This document shows positions 61,401 to 64,000 of a stretch of 64,000 nucleotides of DNA, one piece after another. The notes beneath the pieces were generated by a model, which did not search any database, was not told where the DNA came from, and worked only from the letters and a program-made list of their open reading frames with translations. Position 1 is the stretch's first letter; each line of letters starts with the position of its first letter. Source of the DNA: Flavobacteriales bacterium (GTDB lineage: Bacteria; Bacteroidota; Bacteroidia; Flavobacteriales; Flavobacteriaceae); NCBI GenBank assembly GCA_017303755.1, contig JAFLBS010000001.1:1116001-1180000 (forward strand), in the 5' to 3' direction. The translations under genes were made by a program, and so were the position numbers.

Positions 61401-64000
61401 ATTTCGAGTATTCCTAATTTGTTGTGGTGTTAGAAAATCATCTGCATTGAACGGGTCATAAGAATCGTACAATGTTTTGGTAACTTCTGTTTGATTTGAG
61501 GATATCTCATATGGAAAATGAGTAGAATCTACACCAATTTCAGTTCCCAAAGTTACATTTATGAGTCTCCCATTATCATTAATTTCTGCAACCATATTAG
61601 GTAGTAGTTCAAATTCACCAGCTTCAATTATTCTTCCCAAAGGATCATAACGAGTATAACTAAAATCAGACGAAGTATTATTTGCAATTTTAATTTCGCA
61701 TATTCTGGAACCTGGGTCATAGATTCCAAAATCGGCATACATCGGGTCTGAATTTTGGGCTACGGGCTCGTTTACTTGATCTAATAATGAACCATTTTTA
61801 TAAAATTTGATAACACCATTATTTCGGGTTATCTTCATTTTATCACCGTTTATAACGGTATGAATCGGGCCAAAGTCTTGAATACCTTGTCGTAATCTGA
61901 ATTGACCATTTACGTCATAGGAAAAACCATAGTCAACCGAATTATTATCACCAGCAGCATACGACATACCAAATATGACATGCTGAGTACTCGATAAAGG
62001 ATGATTTTCATCAATTCGGATGGTATGCTCAACACTTGAGTTGGTTGAAAGGCTTGACAAACTAGTTCCACCTGAATACTTCCATGAATACGCGCTGCTC
62101 GCTTTATAAACGTAAGTTTCTTCTGTAGACAATGCTGTTTGTAGCGACAAACTTGGATTCAATTCAACCACAGAATTTTTTTGCTTATCGTTTTGTGATG
62201 CTACGATTCTTCCTAATTTGTCATAGGCAAATCGGGTTTCTCCGCCATCTGGGGTTAATTGCCAAACCAATTGATTCAATGAGTTGTATCGGTATTGCGT
62301 TTTAAAATTATGCTCAGGAATCAGAGCGTTGTTTTCAGAATTTGGAGTTTCAATTCTAAGCTGATCAATCAAGTTATTTGTTGATGACGGTAAGGTCGCC
62401 ACTCCTTTTGGGGCAACAGTTTGAATCAAATTACCCGCTTGGTCATAATAATATAAAGTATATTGATATTCTCTATCAGCATAAGATAAATTAAAATTTT
62501 CAATCGCAGTGGCTAATGCTTCTTCTAGATAACGTCGTTTGAACTCAGCTTTTTTAGATTCTAAATAAGCTGCATAGTTTGCCGAATTATATACGTCTGC
62601 TACTGCTGCATTAAACTGTTCGCAAGGTGAGTCCTCTGGTAAACCCACATTAAATGATACAGAAGGAATCATTGGGGTGGGTGGACAAATTTCAGGATGA
62701 GCAATCAAATAAGTAATAATAAACGCTTTCCAGTTTTTAATCTCTGTGTCAGTTGTGGTAGTTAAATAATCTTTATAAGCTAAAATCGCAGAAAGATAAC
62801 CGTCACCACCCGTTGTATAACCATCAAAGCCAAAGTTCAATCCTGTAGCACCAAATTCTGCAATTGTTATATATTGTGCGTGATTTGTTGAGGAAATTTG
62901 TAGTTGTTCAATGTAATCTATATACCCATCTACTAAATACTGTAGATTGTTCCCGCAGAAATAGTCTTTTCTATTTGCATAATATTGAGCTTCATAATTG
63001 GTCGAGCCAAATGTAGTTGACATAAAGGTCATATAAGTTTCATAAGCCTCATCACAGGCTACAGGAACGGGTGGACGTGGAATACAAGGACAGGTGTTTT
63101 GAATGGAATTTGAACTGTTAGTAGCGTATACATAGTTGGTTGGTATTCTTGCAAAATCATTACCGTAAGCCTCAGTTCGGAAGTAACAAATTTTTCCGTT
63201 TCCAGAATTTGTACAAGTTATATAATTATAACCTGCATTTTTAATTAAAGTCGAAATATTAAAACTAAAATCATGAGTAGCTTCATTTGTTGTATTAGTT
63301 ACTGTGTCTGTCCACAAGTATCTTATTCGCATAATATCCCAATTTAAAGGAGATGGATTTGGAAATAATTTTACTTCTAGAACCTCGGTAATGTTTTGTG
63401 ATGTACCAGAGCCGCCTGACAAATAAAATTCGACTGCTGGATCAAAATTATTATTAACACTGTTTTTCCATCTAAACTTATATGGAAATTTATTATTCTT
63501 ATAATATGTAAAAGTATTTTGAGTTGATGTACTATAATTAGGGCTATTAGAACCATAACACTGATCTGTTTTAGCATCAAGAAAATGTTTAATTCTATTT
63601 AAATCTGGATTATTTAACATTAAATAATTATCTCTAAACGCTCCATAAAATGATAAATTATTTCCAATTATTTCTACATTTTGTGGATCATTATTAATTT
63701 GAACAATTTCATTTAATAAATTTTTAAAATGAAGTTCAAAATTTTCTTTGTCTTGACCTATAAAACAATCGCAAACATCACCTAAACCGTCATTATCTGT
63801 ATCATTTTGGTTTTCACTATTAGTATATGGGCAATTATCACAAGCGTTTCCTCTTGAATCATTATCAGAATTCAATTGATTTAAGTTATTAATAGTTGGG
63901 CAATTATCACAAGCATCAGCAATTCCATCTCCGTCTGGACTGTTTTCTTGGCCAGGATTAGGAACATTTGGGCAATTGTCATTTACATTAGGAATTCCAT
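58461..64000 (-). CDS. Full-length Rhs toxin, 5' end outside the window
   Basis: The reading frame is open to the right edge (codons before the Met at 63875 continue thrombospondin type 3 repeats such as NCPNVPNPGQENSPDGDGIA and NCPTINNLNQLNSDNDSRGN). Order: TSP3 repeats, an unrecognised middle, YD repeats (YDKLGRIVAS, YDADNRITSV, YDQLNRIFGM, YDGLGNRIAK), the Rhs-associated core (LSNHLGNVLNVISDRKL, DPRVGRFFAVDPLEKSYPWY, SPYSFGGNKVIRFVELEG), then a C-terminal toxin of about 260 residues. The latter has GKCKEFAKDFKKIF, TTGIHQFVQ and YIFDNMNPNG, a Cys-His-Asp/Asn order compatible with a papain-like toxin fold. It is the only Rhs gene of this locus that can be a full protein and so is the likely recipient of the orphan tips. 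Confidence 0.85.
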   Translation of the reverse strand, partial: GIPNVNDNCPNVPNPGQENSPDGDGIADACDNCPTINNLNQLNSDNDSRGNACDNCPYTNSENQNDTDNDGLGDVCDCFIGQDKENFELHFKNLLNEIVQINNDPQNVEIIGNNLSFYGAFRDNYLMLNNPDLNRIKHFLDAKTDQCYGSNSPNYSTSTQNTFTYYKNNKFPYKFRWKNSVNNNFDPAVEFYLSGGSGTSQNITEVLEVKLFPNPSPLNWDIMRIRYLWTDTVTNTTNEATHDFSFNISTLIKNAGYNYITCTNSGNGKICYFRTEAYGNDFARIPTNYVYATNSSNSIQNTCPCIPRPPVPVACDEAYETYMTFMSTTFGSTNYEAQYYANRKDYFCGNNLQYLVDGYIDYIEQLQISSTNHAQYITIAEFGATGLNFGFDGYTTGGDGYLSAILAYKDYLTTTTDTEIKNWKAFIITYLIAHPEICPPTPMIPSVSFNVGLPEDSPCEQFNAAVADVYNSANYAAYLESKKAEFKRRYLEEALATAIENFNLSYADREYQYTLYYYDQAGNLIQTVAPKGVATLPSSTNNLIDQLRIETPNSENNALIPEHNFKTQYRYNSLNQLVWQLTPDGGETRFAYDKLGRIVASQNDKQKNSVVELNPSLSLQTALSTEETYVYKASSAYSWKYSGGTSLSSLSTNSSVEHTIRIDENHPLSSTQHVIFGMSYAAGDNNSVDYGFSYDVNGQFRLRQGIQDFGPIHTVINGDKMKITRNNGVIKFYKNGSLLDQVNEPVAQNSDPMYADFGIYDPGSRICEIKIANNTSSDFSYTRYDPLGRIIEAGEFELLPNMVAEINDNGRLINVTLGTEIGVDSTHFPYEISSNQTEVTKTLYDSYDPFNADDFLTPQQIRNTRNRVTAILTFDSHFEGKELAENDTAIFYNYDIHGNVDEMAQRIGPNIVNDENNPDGIIKRVHYEYDLISGNVNKVHFQKGSKEDQFIHRYTYDADNRITSVETSRDGVIWENDATYLYYEHGPLAKVITGDKKVQGTDYAYTLQGWLKTVNSENLAANNKDMGRDGNYISRDAFGFSLSYFDGDYEARQPGTVYPYSVSPTNTNFSGTNLFNGNIKRMITSVRGLNEEILPTQVNLYSYDQLNRIFGMDSYKATEVGGLVTSTPSYESDYTYDKNGNLLTLHRDAPKILAGNTQESIVKMDRFEYNYIPYTNKLKSINDDVTISDNFTEDIDHQTDNDNYVYDEIGQLIQDKAENIDKIIWRVDGKVKSVQKGNGRQTINFFYDGLGNRIAKQDVGRREGTTTTYYSRDAQGNVLGVYQQYISLYTAEEVINNKLIEHHIYGSSRLGIQNYGDYRYPEYYYRLVGDKSYELSNHLGNVLNVISDRKLINTNTRSVFIDTFDRETNWTSLNEAVLDYTKYGDLITTTKPDAANTGIQLPLRLEEDQTVMFNVKVKKLDNFPSSVPLSLEVRDKLDKTVLWSTLINDDVVSGSFTPTVSDDYYVTITANCENSTAVRFSVDDFYAYAVDPSNVDYVSLFKPDVLAYNDYYPFGSLVPNRHATDGSYRYGFQGQEKDDEIKGEGNSLNYTFRMHDPRVGRFFAVDPLEKSYPWYSPYSFGGNKVIRFVELEGLEEKDPSFFTKALNAITGQYHLNRLNAYITKYNIPDENIISLENDTYLVIRILENHEKRYSIFRLSKNDGKLIHFTTSSDNDDIELTSDQYHKTEVLGNRVLPAPGIGGGGKLVNGLRYAGASNKFSLLNRTITEVRSLITETKIVGKLQYGKCKEFAKDFKKIFGGTKYEIKAPNGAGMSVLVNGRDVPLSTTGIHQFVQKTIKGVEYIFDNMNPNGILKSDFVKGLEAFDPKTSKIISGAEIMKTAKEIK

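Overview
The window is AT-rich DNA from a Bacteroidota bacterium, most probably a Flavobacterium-like member of the Flavobacteriaceae. The grounds are several proteins with C-terminal type IX secretion (T9SS) sorting tails, SusD-era style lipoproteins with LxxC lipoboxes, a CotH/lamin-tail secreted protein, YD-repeat (Rhs) giants and TTG/TAnnTTTG-like promoter pieces instead of Shine-Dalgarno driven starts. Everything here is read by eye; family names are from remembered motifs.

Layout. (1) 1-13.5 kb is chromosomal: a cell-surface PKD/beta-barrel protein, two lipoproteins and a small secreted duplicated-domain protein on the minus strand, an ECF sigma factor with a membrane TPR partner on the plus strand, then TatD nuclease, a 1420-residue CotH/T9SS protein, a PlsC-type acyltransferase and a type I asparaginase. 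Four copies of one promoter-like motif (GGGTAAC-N14-TTGATATA on the minus strand) sit before the three secreted-protein genes and beside the sigma gene, which suggests a local sigma regulon.

(2) 13.55-37.09 kb is an integrative element of about 23.5 kb in the 3' end of tRNA-Ser(GGA), bounded by a perfect 15-bp direct repeat of the tRNA end, with a tyrosine integrase beside the right end and an excisionase-like HTH protein near the left end. It carries a primase/VirE-type helicase, a 1.2-kb non-coding region with three different phased iteron families (candidate replication origin), a restriction-type defence operon (XRE controller, nuclease-methylase fusion, specificity subunit, OLD-like ATPase/TOPRIM, FokI-like nuclease, and a decayed gene) with no HsdR translocase, and a 2311-residue SpvB/Rhs toxin with a T9SS companion and two small putative immunity genes. 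No relaxase or conjugation gene is visible.

(3) 37.1-51.1 kb is a compact minus-strand type II secretion/type IV pilus-like operon (pseudopilins, prepilin peptidase, GspE-type ATPase, secretin, GspF, inner-membrane assembly proteins). It is split between gspF and gspG by a second tyrosine recombinase gene and a plus-strand Rhs tip cassette.

(4) 51.2-64 kb holds one long Rhs protein gene (running off the right edge) with a C-terminal toxin and immunity gene, and two promoterless Rhs tip plus immunity cassettes, interleaved with two near-identical NHL-repeat T9SS proteins. With the cassette in the secretion operon this makes three orphan tips for one full-length recipient. The tips share the in-frame core sequence of the full gene (one over 167 bp with about five mismatches), and three of the four modules end with the same roughly 30-nt element plus hairpin. 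The array looks like a store of interchangeable toxin-immunity modules; this is the most interesting part of the window together with the phased iterons and the composite defence operon of the tRNA-Ser element.
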